The notes below the pieces were generated by a model. That model searched no databases, was not told the origin of the DNA, and saw only the letters and a list, made by a program, of their open reading frames with translations. A stretch of DNA of 6,722 bases, taken from positions 1-6,722 of the forward strand of contig CAZTLX010000221.1 of the NCBI GenBank assembly GCA_964614575.1, read 5' to 3'. Every line of letters begins with the position of its first letter. Position 1 is the stretch's first letter. The position numbers and the translations under genes are program-made. Below, piece by piece: positions 1 to 6,389 of the stretch. This DNA is from JBGTLW01 sp964614575. GTDB taxonomy: Bacteria > Planctomycetota > Phycisphaerae > Phycisphaerales > Phycisphaeraceae.

Positions 1-60
1 GTCGGCGGCGACGGCGTGGGGGTGGCGGCGGCGGCGGTGGGGGCGGCGGCGAGTCGGGCG
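1..60. other. G-rich low-complexity tract at window edge
   Basis: This stretch is built almost entirely of GGC, GGT and GGG triplets. It may be the end of a plus-strand gene cut by the window: one frame gives a poly-glycine tail ending in GESGGE with a stop at 66-68, and another gives an Ala/Val/Gly tail with a stop at 94-96. On the minus strand it reads as Ala/Pro/Arg-rich sequence. Nothing chooses between these readings, so no gene is called. The remainder of 61-235 holds only the inverted repeat described separately. Confidence 0.4.
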
Positions 61-98
61 GGGAATGATCAAGCCGACGCCTGCTTGTGCAACTAAAC

Positions 99-203
99 CA
101 TAGCCGGCGAGCTACGTAAATCATAGCCGGCGAGCTACGCCTCGCCGGGATGTCGCGCAGCGACCGGGCGAATACGTCCGGCGAGGCGTAGCTCGCCGGC
201 TAT
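99..203. repeat. REP-like element: direct repeat plus perfect 26-bp inverted repeat
   Basis: The 18-base word CATAGCCGGCGAGCTACG occurs at 99-116 and again at 122-139. The second copy continues into an arm at 123-148 whose exact reverse complement lies at 178-203, giving 26 of 26 pairs around a 29-base loop. Each arm is also a hairpin on its own (CCGGCGAG, loop CTACGC, CTCGCCGG). The loop carries a small stem, GTCGC-GCA-GCGAC, at 152-164, so a cross-shaped fold is possible. It lies about 33 bases beyond the stop of the minus-strand DUF4432 gene and could stabilise or end that transcript, but no T run follows it, so a mobile palindromic repeat is the better description. Confidence 0.85.
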
Positions 204-235
204 TTTGTCGTGGGAGTTCTGGGTGTGTTGGCGCG

Positions 236-1384
236 TCAGGGCATGGTCAACGCCGCGTCGTGCTGCCGTAGCGCATCGAGTTGGGGTTTGTCGCCGAGGG
301 CGCGGAGCGTCAGGTCGTAGTTGGCCGTCTGTCCCGGGCGCAGCTTGGCTTTGGCGGAAGGGTGTTGGTCGTTGCCGTCCCATTGCAGCGAGCCGTTGAA
401 AGGCTCAAGCCCGGTGACATAGCAGCCGCGGGGCCCGAAGTTCTGCCAGTTTGCGAGGCGGGGCAGTTGCTGGGCGGGGTAGCTCATCGCGAAGCCGAGG
501 CCGAGCTTGCGGTTGACCGCGCCGCAGGTGACGTTGCCGCGTTTGGTTTTGGGCACGACGATCAGCCCGCGTTGGCCGTTCTTTGCGTGGCCCTTGAGCG
601 GCGCGGGGATGCGCTTGTACTTGTTAAAGCTCGCGGGGGTCACCGTCTCGCCCGAAGAACTTCCGTGGTCACTTCCGGGGGCGGGGGCGGGGGCGGTGTC
701 CCAGGACCAGTCGTAGGTACCGCCGTAGATCAGCTCGGTGCCTTCGTCGAGCAGCGGGTATCCGAGGTTGACGTGGTAGAGCCAGTGGTGGGGGACCGTG
801 AAATCGCTGAGGTTGGTGACGCGGTCTTGCAGTTCGATCGTCGGCTCGCCGAGTCGGCATGCGATGGTGCGTCGGATCTCGACGCTGGGTCCGAACACGC
901 GGGTACAGCGGATGAGCAGGTCGAGGCGCATGTCGAAGTGCTTGGCGCGTGGGTCGGGGTTGATGACGGCTTCGACCGCGGCGGGGGTGTTGGAGAAGTG
1001 GCCGTGCAGTGAGCGCGATGGGTCATCACCATCCGCAGCTTCCGGGGGCGGTGCGCCGATGTGGAGCGGGCCGCAGGTGGTGAGCAGCCCGCCGGGCCAC
1101 GCCGCGAGCCATTCCTCGCCGCGGTGGTAGGCGTGGCTGGGGGGTTTGTAGCCGTTGGGCGTGAGGTAAGCGAGGCTGTGGCCGAGGTAGGCGGCTTCGA
1201 CGATATCGCCGCCGCGGTCGAGTGCGACGGTGAAGGTCAGCCCGCCGCCGGTGTTGACGAACGCGACGCGGCAGGGCTGTCCGCCGAGGGGTTGGGGGTA
1301 GTCGATCGTGCCGGTCTGGATGCCGCCGAGCTGGGGGGTGTATTCGGCTTTGTCGGGGTCGAACGCGGGGGCGGGTTTGGGCAT
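236..1384 (-). CDS. DUF4432 family protein, aldose 1-epimerase-like fold
   Basis: This 382-residue protein resembles the DUF4432 branch of the galactose mutarotase-like superfamily, beta-sandwich proteins that bind sugars. No member function can be assigned here; a cytoplasmic sugar epimerase or mutarotase role is inference. Family-like landmarks in order are an Arg-Gly-Gly-Asp segment at residues 57-60, a WPGGLLTTCGPLHIGA block near 96-111, SLHGHFSNTPA near 125-135 with the likely active-site His127, HVNLGYPLLDEGTE near 204-217, and GLEPFNG near 325-331 with conserved Glu327. No signal peptide or membrane segment is seen. Residues about 230-247 are an Ala/Pro/Gly/Ser-rich insertion that may explain why the protein is somewhat longer than many relatives. 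The ATG at 1384 is backed by AGGAG seven bases upstream. The gene is divergent from the fmdB-like gene across 118 bases and ends in a TGA at 236. Confidence 0.85.
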   Translation of the reverse strand: MPKPAPAFDPDKAEYTPQLGGIQTGTIDYPQPLGGQPCRVAFVNTGGGLTFTVALDRGGDIVEAAYLGHSLAYLTPNGYKPPSHAYHRGEEWLAAWPGGLLTTCGPLHIGAPPPEAADGDDPSRSLHGHFSNTPAAVEAVINPDPRAKHFDMRLDLLIRCTRVFGPSVEIRRTIACRLGEPTIELQDRVTNLSDFTVPHHWLYHVNLGYPLLDEGTELIYGGTYDWSWDTAPAPAPGSDHGSSSGETVTPASFNKYKRIPAPLKGHAKNGQRGLIVVPKTKRGNVTCGAVNRKLGLGFAMSYPAQQLPRLANWQNFGPRGCYVTGLEPFNGSLQWDGNDQHPSAKAKLRPGQTANYDLTLRALGDKPQLDALRQHDAALTMP

Positions 1385-1391
1385 GGCGGGG

Positions 1392-1396
1392 CTCCT
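1392..1396 (-). promoter_or_regulatory. Shine-Dalgarno site of the DUF4432 gene
   Basis: The minus strand reads AGGAG here, seven bases before the ATG at 1384. This is one of only two strong ribosome-binding sites in the window and it fixes the start of the DUF4432 gene. Confidence 0.8.
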
Positions 1397-1416
1397 GGGA
1401 AGTTCCGGGGGCGATG

Positions 1417-1438
1417 CGCGGCGGGGACGCCGCGGCTA
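1417..1438 (-). repeat. TAGC-hairpin palindrome upstream of the DUF4432 gene
   Basis: On the minus strand TAGC is followed by the 7-base stem CGCGGCG, a TCCC loop and the matching arm CGCCGCG. The design (TAGC, 7-bp stem beginning CGCGG, 4-base loop) is the same as that at 6327-6348 and similar to the arms of 99-203, although loop and inner stem bases differ. It sits in the leader or promoter region of the DUF4432 gene, just before its ribosome-binding site, and could act there as an RNA hairpin. Confidence 0.65.
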
Positions 1439-1456
1439 TGATGGCGTCAACATACC

Positions 1457-1498
1457 TGATCCCTGATCCCTGATCCCTGATCCCCGAACCCTGATCAC
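1457..1498. repeat. Tandem heptamer array TGATCCC, six units
   Basis: There are four perfect TGATCCC units (1457-1484), then CGAACCC and TGATCAC, all in unbroken 7-base phase. The array ends four bases before the fmdB-like ATG, so it fills the whole 5' leader of that gene and leaves no room for a Shine-Dalgarno site. A -10-like TATGAT at 1437-1442 lies just upstream on the plus strand, but no convincing -35 accompanies it. The unit count could vary between strains. Confidence 0.9.
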
Positions 1499-1502
1499 CG
1501 CC

Positions 1503-1742
1503 ATGCCCGTTTACGAATACACCTGCCGCAAGTGTCAGCACGTGACCGAGACGATCCGCCGCATCGCGGATGCCGATCAGCCGCAGGCCTGCGAGAAGTG
1601 CGGGTCGGTGGAGACCGCGCGTGAGTTCAGTTTGTTTAACGCGGGCGGGCACACCGCGGCCGCGGCACCCGGTCCGTGTGGCCTGCCGATGGGCGGCGGC
1701 GGAATGGGCGGCTGCTGCGGCGGGGTGTGTAGCGGGCACTGA
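1503..1742 (+). CDS. FmdB-family zinc-ribbon protein
   Basis: This 79-residue protein opens with MPVYEYTCRKC, the hallmark start of FmdB-type putative regulatory proteins. Two knuckles, Cys8-x2-Cys11 and Cys30-x2-Cys33, should bind one zinc ion. The family was named after a gene in a formamidase/amidase cluster, but its biochemical role is poorly known; a regulatory or protein-binding role is inferred from the fold. After about residue 45 the protein becomes a Gly/Ala-rich tail with extra Cys59, Cys71, Cys72, Cys76 and a terminal His79, which might bind a second metal or be disordered. It is the only plus-strand gene in the window, divergent from the DUF4432 gene and convergent with pntB. Its leader is a heptamer array with no Shine-Dalgarno site, so initiation may be leaderless or otherwise unusual. 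The start is nevertheless firm because MPVYEY is the conserved N-terminus. Confidence 0.9.
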   Translation: MPVYEYTCRKCQHVTETIRRIADADQPQACEKCGSVETAREFSLFNAGGHTAAAAPGPCGLPMGGGGMGGCCGGVCSGH

Positions 1743-1774
1743 TTCATTGAACGTCTGAACAAACTGTCGGATAC

Positions 1775-1807
1775 CCCGCCGCAACTCGCTGCGCTCGCAG
1801 CGGCGGG
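1775..1807. terminator. Hairpin between convergent fmdB-like and pntB genes
   Basis: CCCGCCGC at 1775-1782 pairs perfectly with GCGGCGGG at 1800-1807. The loop contains a competing small stem, CTGCG-CT-CGCAG (1789-1800). The hairpin lies midway in the 80-base gap between the fmdB-like stop and the pntB stop, where a two-way terminator is expected. Neither side has a T run, so it is either a weak or factor-assisted terminator or simply a repeat that protects the 3' ends. Confidence 0.5.
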
Positions 1808-1822
1808 CTTGAGGGAAGTCGC

Positions 1823-3259
<1,437 letters not shown>

Positions 3260-3290
3260 CGTAGGTTCACGCGAGAAAGTGGCGGTGGCC

Positions 3291-3375
3291 GAATGATCAA
3301 TGACGAATGTCGAAACCCGAATGACGAATGTTGAATGACAAGGTTCGTTCATTCGTCATTCGTCATTCGGATTTG
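3291..3375. repeat. Inverted array of GAATGAC heptamers in the pntAB-pntB gap
   Basis: Seven units in strict 7-base phase run from 3291 to 3339 (GAATGAT, CAATGAC, GAATGTC, GAAACCC, GAATGAC, GAATGTT, GAATGAC). After an 8-base spacer the reverse-complement form follows at 3348-3368 (TTCATTC, GTCATTC, GTCATTC) with a decayed unit to 3375. Roughly 20 bases of 3319-3339 can pair with 3348-3368, with a few mismatches, to make a hairpin between the two cistrons. It fills most of the 120-base gap. Confidence 0.92.
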
Positions 3376-3379
3376 GTCC

Positions 3380-3667
3380 TTACTTTTTGTCCTTGAACAT
3401 CTGCAGCATGCGGTTGGTCACGAGGTAGCCGCCGACGACGTTGATGGTCGCGGCGATGATGGCGAAGAACCCGAGGATCACGCCGAACGACAGCAGCGTG
3501 TCGTGGAAGCTGCACATCAGCGCCCCGACCAGCGTGATGCCCGAGATCGCGTTGGACCCCGACATCAGCGGGGTGTGCAGCGTGGAGGGCACCTTGGTGA
3601 TCAGTTCACGCCCGAGGAACATCGCGAGCACAAACACGACGATGCTGATGACGAATGCGGAAGCCAT
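3380..3667 (-). CDS. pntAB: NAD(P) transhydrogenase subunit alpha, membrane part
   Basis: This 95-residue membrane protein matches the C-terminal transmembrane segment of the PntA chain, made here as a separate polypeptide as in Rhodospirillum rubrum and Thermus rather than fused as in E. coli. Three hydrophobic stretches are visible (about residues 4-20, 38-53 and 58-84). The family signature KVPSTLHTPLMSGSNAISGI lies at about 25-44, and a basic KDKK tail ends the chain. It joins PntB to form membrane domain II, through which protons pass. The start at 3667 is supported by AGGAG six bases upstream. The gene is the middle one of the pntAA-pntAB-pntB operon, and both flanking gaps are filled by inverted heptamer arrays. 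Confidence 0.95.
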   Translation of the reverse strand: MASAFVISIVVFVLAMFLGRELITKVPSTLHTPLMSGSNAISGITLVGALMCSFHDTLLSFGVILGFFAIIAATINVVGGYLVTNRMLQMFKDKK

Positions 3668-3673
3668 GGGTGT

Positions 3674-3678
3674 CTCCT
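3674..3678 (-). promoter_or_regulatory. Shine-Dalgarno site of pntAB
   Basis: The minus strand reads AGGAG, six bases before the ATG at 3667. pntAB is the only pnt gene with a recognisable ribosome-binding site, which suggests that it can be initiated independently of its neighbours. Confidence 0.8.
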
Positions 3679-3685
3679 GTGTGTG

Positions 3686-3781
3686 GAGCTATGAGCAATG
3701 AGCTTTGAGTTATGAGCTTTGAGCTGTGAGTTTTTCTGCATTGCTAACGGCTCACTGCTCACTGCTCACCGCTCAAAGCTT
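3686..3781. repeat. Inverted array of GAGCNNT heptamers overlapping the end of pntAA
   Basis: Seven units run from 3686 to 3734 (GAGCTAT, GAGCAAT, GAGCTTT, GAGTTAT, GAGCTTT, GAGCTGT, GAGTTTT). After a 5-base spacer six units of the complementary form follow at 3740-3781 (ATTGCTA, ACGGCTC, ACTGCTC, ACTGCTC, ACCGCTC, AAAGCTT). AGCTTTGAGCTGTGAG at 3715-3730 pairs 15 of 16 with 3765-3780. The array supplies the last residues of PntAA (KALSGEQ) and its TGA stop, and its other end stops about 8 bases short of the pntAB ribosome-binding site. Confidence 0.92.
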
Positions 3782-4955
3782 TCTTGACCATCTCGTTAAC
3801 GATCTGCCCGCCGTGGGTGATGCATGCGCCTTTTTGTATCTCATCGTCGAGGTTGATCTTCAGCGTCGCTTCGGTCGCGGGCTGATCGCCCTTGGCGGGT
3901 TTGGCGGGGTCGACCAGCTCGGCGAGCAGGCTGACGAGGTTGTTGGCGTAGGCCTGCGAGGCGTGGGCGGGCACGGTGCCGGGGAGGTTGAGCGTGCCGT
4001 CGATCGTGACGCCGTTCTCGGTGGTGAACACCTCGCCGGGCTTGGTCGGTTCGCAGTTGCCTCTGCCGTGCTCCACGGCCGCGGCCAGATCGACGATCAC
4101 CGAGCCGGGCGGCATCTTGTTGACCACCTCGGTGGGGATCAGCAGCGGGGGGGCTTTGCCGAAGATCGCGGCGGTGGTGATGACGATGTCCGCGGCGATG
4201 ACATGCTTGGCCATCAGCTCGGTCTGCTGCCGGCGTTCTTCCTCGGTCTGCTCCTTGGCGTAGCCGCCGGTGGCCTTGTCGTCCTGCTTGGCGGTGGGCA
4301 GCTCGATGAACCGTGCGCCCAACGACTGGACCTGTTCCTTGGTCGCCGCGCGCACGTCGAACGCCTCGACCACCGCGCCCAGCCGCTTGGCGGTCGCGAT
4401 CGCCTGCAACCCGGCGACGCCGGCACCGAGGACGAACACCTTCGCCGGGGCGAGCGTGCCCGCGGCGGTGATCATCATCGGCAGCATCTTCGGGCAGCGC
4501 TGCGACGCGTTGATCACCGCCTTGTAACCGCCGATGTTCGCCTGGCTGGAGAGCACATCCATCGCCTGGGCACGCGAGATGCGCGGGATGAACTCCATCG
4601 AGTAGGCCGTGACGTGTTGCTCGGCCAACGCGCGGATCAGCCCGCCCTGCGCCAGCGGCGTGAGCATGCCGACCAGCACCGCGTCGCGCTTCATCGTGCG
4701 GGCCTGCGCGACGCTCGGCGGCGCGAGGGTCACGATCAGATCGGCCTGGGCCCAGACCGCCGCGGTCGCGTCGCCTTGCGGCTCGACCACGGCGGCCCCC
4801 GCGGCGCGGAAGGCGTCATCGGACAAACCAGACCTTTGGCCGAGGCCGGCTTCCACGGTCACGTCGAGGCCTTGGCCGACGAGCTTCTTGACCGCGGCGG
4901 GGGTCAGCGGGGCGCGGGGTTCATCGGCCGGCTGCAGCGGGGAGGCGAGTTTCAT
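3759..4955 (-). CDS. pntAA: NAD(P) transhydrogenase subunit alpha, NAD(H)-binding domain I
   Basis: This 398-residue soluble subunit binds NAD(H) and delivers the hydride to domain III of PntB at the cytoplasmic face of the membrane. It has the alanine dehydrogenase/PntA two-lobed fold. Visible landmarks are a LTP motif at 17-19 (usual start region ...R-V-A-L-T-P), the RQD loop PRISRAQAMD at 124-133 (Arg125, Gln130 and Asp133, equivalent to R127, Q132 and D135 of R. rubrum), SSQANIGGYKAV at 136-147, the Rossmann loop GAGVAG at 177-182 with the ribose-binding Asp200, and the mobile-loop GGYAKE at 230-235. The length fits the split form of the subunit. The ATG at 4955 aligns with the usual family N-terminus, MK(I/L). 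The frame stays open upstream to 5105 but there encodes a Leu-Pro-Arg-Asn repeat from the 12-mer array, so that extension is rejected. The C-terminal end is encoded by a heptamer array. First gene of the pnt operon. Confidence 0.95.
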   Translation of the reverse strand: MKLASPLQPADEPRAPLTPAAVKKLVGQGLDVTVEAGLGQRSGLSDDAFRAAGAAVVEPQGDATAAVWAQADLIVTLAPPSVAQARTMKRDAVLVGMLTPLAQGGLIRALAEQHVTAYSMEFIPRISRAQAMDVLSSQANIGGYKAVINASQRCPKMLPMMITAAGTLAPAKVFVLGAGVAGLQAIATAKRLGAVVEAFDVRAATKEQVQSLGARFIELPTAKQDDKATGGYAKEQTEEERRQQTELMAKHVIAADIVITTAAIFGKAPPLLIPTEVVNKMPPGSVIVDLAAAVEHGRGNCEPTKPGEVFTTENGVTIDGTLNLPGTVPAHASQAYANNLVSLLAELVDPAKPAKGDQPATEATLKINLDDEIQKGACITHGGQIVNEMVKKALSGEQ

Positions 4956-4962
4956 CGGACGA

Positions 4963-5034
4963 TTCCGGGTGTAGTTCCGGGCGAAGTTCCGGGGAAGGTT
5001 CCGGGGGAGGTTCCGGGGTAAGTTCCGGGGGAGT
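4963..5034. repeat. Tandem 12-mer array, six units, before pntAA
   Basis: Six 12-base units each begin TTCCGGG on the plus strand (4963, 4975, 4987, 4999, 5011 and 5023) and end in variants of GNAG/GNGG/GTAG. The array starts seven bases upstream of the pntAA ATG and occupies the place of a Shine-Dalgarno site, which is not seen. On the minus strand it is open in the pntAA frame, as a Leu-Pro-Arg-Asn repeat, and also in another frame as Gly-Thr-x-Pro. Single copies of the core (AGTTCCGGGGG, ACTTCCGGGGG) occur near 1401 and 673. Confidence 0.9.
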
Positions 5035-5134
5035 GAATCATGGCGTGAGGTCCGCTGACCGACCCATTGTGCATATCTATCCCGCCGCCGCCACTGGCAC
5101 CGCAACGGTCCCAGTTAGGCGACAGCGGGCGGTC

Positions 5135-5168
5135 AAAAAACCCCGCTGCCGCCGAAGCGACAACGGGG
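5135..5168 (-). terminator. Intrinsic terminator between the ROK gene and the pnt operon
   Basis: On the minus strand the RNA would read CCCCGUUGUCGC, a UUCG tetraloop, GCGGCAGCGGGG and then six U. All 12 positions pair, two of them as G-U, and C(UUCG)G is an especially stable loop. This is a textbook Rho-independent terminator. It lies 154 bases beyond the ROK stop and 180 bases before the pntAA start, so it could end the ROK transcript, end a small RNA from this gap, or act as an attenuator in a pnt leader. Confidence 0.93.
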
Positions 5169-5321
5169 CGGAGGGGAGAAAGCACGGATAGCGCGGCAAG
5201 TCCCCCGCAACTTGACGCCTTTGTTTTAAGGCAACAAGGGCGGATAAGCAAGCGCAAAGTTTACCTGTCTTAACATCTTGGCGCGAATTATCGGCCCTTG
5301 GACGCGGATTTAACCGTCCGC
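5169..5321 (-). other. Non-coding gap with possible small RNA or leader
   Basis: This 153-base stretch has no credible coding sequence and is richer in A and T than its surroundings. A -10-like GATAAT occurs on the minus strand at 5287-5292, though with a poor -35. Minus-strand RNA starting near 5280 would be about 145 bases long and end at the terminator. Possible stems are GCCTT/AAGGC (5217-5221 with 5228-5232), a competing bulged stem (5218-5225 with 5233-5239) and CAAGT/ACTTG (5197-5201 with 5210-5214). I do not recognise a known RNA family. It may simply be the 3' UTR of the ROK gene. Confidence 0.25.
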
Positions 5322-6290
5322 TTACTTCCCGCCGAGCACATCCCGCGCCAGCCACGCCGCGCCGATCACCCCCGCGTCGTCGCCCAGCGTGCTGGCCACG
5401 ATCGGGCAGTCGCCCAGATTCGCGGGGAACACGTGCTCGCGGAACGATTTTTCCACCAGCTTCGCGAACGGCTTGCCCAGCGCCTCGGTCACCCCGCCGC
5501 CGAGCACCGCCGCCTCCAGGCTCAGCAGCGTGATCGTGTTCGCGATCGCGATGCCGATCACCCGCGCCGCCTCGGTGATGACCTGCACGGTGAGCGGGTC
5601 CTTCTGCTCGAACGCCTTGGCCAGCACCTTCGAGCGGATCTTCGAGAGGTCGCCCTCGGTCAAGTCGGTGACGACGCTGGGGTGAGAGGCGCGGATCAGC
5701 GCGGCCAATTGATTGGCGATGCTGGTGCGGCTGGCGAGGTTCTCGAGCGTGCGGCGGCCGAGCGGCGCGTCGGCGCACATGACGGTGTGGCCGATCTCCC
5801 CCGCGGACATGTGGTGGCCGTGGTACAGCTTGCCGTCGAGCACCAGCCCGCCGCCGATGCCCGTGCCGATGAAGATGCCCAGCACGTCGTTGAAGTCTTT
5901 GGCCGCGCCGGCGCGGTACGCGCCCCACGTGCCGACGTTCACGTCGTTATCGACCAGCACCGGCAGGTCCAGCTTCTTGCTCAGCGTCTTGGCCAGCGGG
6001 TAATCGCTCCAGCCGAGGTTCACCGCCTTGACGACGACGCCTTTATTGGTGTCGATCGCGCCCGGCGCGCCGATGCCCAGCCCCGCGACTTCGCCGGCCT
6101 TGAGCTTCGCGCCGTCCAGCACCTTGGCGATCACCTTCTCGATGCGGCCGATGACTTCGTCGGCGCCTTCCTCGGCTTTGGTCTTGGTGCTGTCGCGGGC
6201 CAGCAGCTTGCCATCGCCGACCATGACGCCGGCCTGGATGTTGGTCCCGCCGAGGTCGACGCCGAGCCAGGGTTGATCGTTGTTGGGCAT
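5322..6290 (-). CDS. ROK-family sugar kinase (glucokinase-like), zinc motif missing
   Basis: This 322-residue cytoplasmic protein belongs to the ROK family, which includes glucokinases and N-acetyl-sugar kinases that phosphorylate sugars with ATP. The phosphate-binding DLGGTNIQAGVM is at 12-23, and there is no N-terminal DNA-binding domain, which argues for a kinase rather than a repressor. GIGAPGAID lies at 72-80. VDNDVN at 113-118 contains the probable catalytic Asp116. GTGIGGGLVLDGKLYHG (142-158) followed by SAGEIGH (162-168) is the ROK signature, with sugar-contacting Glu165 and His168. The Cys-x-Cys-Gly-x2-Gly-Cys-Leu-Glu zinc motif that normally follows is replaced by DAPLGRRTLE (174-183); only the last Glu is kept. 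The preferred sugar cannot be read from the sequence. The ATG at 6290 fits MPNNDQPWLGVDLGGT and has a weak GAGAA four bases upstream; an in-frame ATG at 6374 would add a tail unlike the family. It follows gatA by 99 bases on the same strand. Confidence 0.9.
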   Translation of the reverse strand: MPNNDQPWLGVDLGGTNIQAGVMVGDGKLLARDSTKTKAEEGADEVIGRIEKVIAKVLDGAKLKAGEVAGLGIGAPGAIDTNKGVVVKAVNLGWSDYPLAKTLSKKLDLPVLVDNDVNVGTWGAYRAGAAKDFNDVLGIFIGTGIGGGLVLDGKLYHGHHMSAGEIGHTVMCADAPLGRRTLENLASRTSIANQLAALIRASHPSVVTDLTEGDLSKIRSKVLAKAFEQKDPLTVQVITEAARVIGIAIANTITLLSLEAAVLGGGVTEALGKPFAKLVEKSFREHVFPANLGDCPIVASTLGDDAGVIGAAWLARDVLGGK

Positions 6291-6326
6291 GATTTTCTCG
6301 TTTGCGATGTGAATGCTTGAGCGATT

Positions 6327-6348
6327 TAGCCGCGGGGCTTGCCCCGCG
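6327..6348 (+). repeat. TAGC-hairpin palindrome between gatA and the ROK gene
   Basis: TAGC is followed by the stem CGCGGGG, the loop CTTG and the matching arm CCCCGCG, all perfect. A further TTGAGC at 6317-6322 can pair with GCTCAA at 6369-6374, enclosing the element. No T run follows. It has the same layout as the element at 1417-1438, in the opposite orientation. The 99-base gap holds nothing else that I can identify. Confidence 0.7.
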
Positions 6349-6389
6349 CGAACGCCGCGAGCGGTGTGGCTCAATGGGTCGTTATGTGA

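Noticed and set aside
1..65. G-quadruplex in the G-rich edge tract
   Set aside because: There are only a few runs of three or more G, and a 16-base gap between two of them makes a stable quadruplex doubtful.
281..1012. Plus-strand open frame opposite the DUF4432 gene
   Set aside because: It is a shadow of a well-supported gene, with no motif and no ribosome-binding site.
3260..3352. Upstream ATG at 3352 as the pntB start
   Set aside because: The extra 31 residues would be translated from the heptamer array (a repeating STFVI pattern) and have no counterpart in the family.
3291..3781. CRISPR array
   Set aside because: Units are 7 bases long, contiguous and without spacers, and no cas gene is present.
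3726..5021. Long plus-strand open frame opposite pntAA
   Set aside because: It is antisense to a clear enzyme gene. Its translation is rich in Arg, Gly, Asp and His with no family pattern, as expected from the GC-rich complement, and it even translates the 12-mer array.
5074..5079. TAGATA on the minus strand as the pnt promoter -10 box
   Set aside because: No -35 box lies at suitable spacing, and the match is weak.
4956..5105. Upstream ATG at 5105 as the pntAA start
   Set aside because: It would add 50 residues, mostly the Leu-Pro-Arg-Asn repeat, and the family N-terminus begins at the ATG at 4955.
5298..6320. Plus-strand open frame of 340 codons opposite the ROK gene
   Set aside because: It mirrors the ROK coding sequence almost end to end and has biased, featureless composition. 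The ROK motifs on the other strand are decisive.
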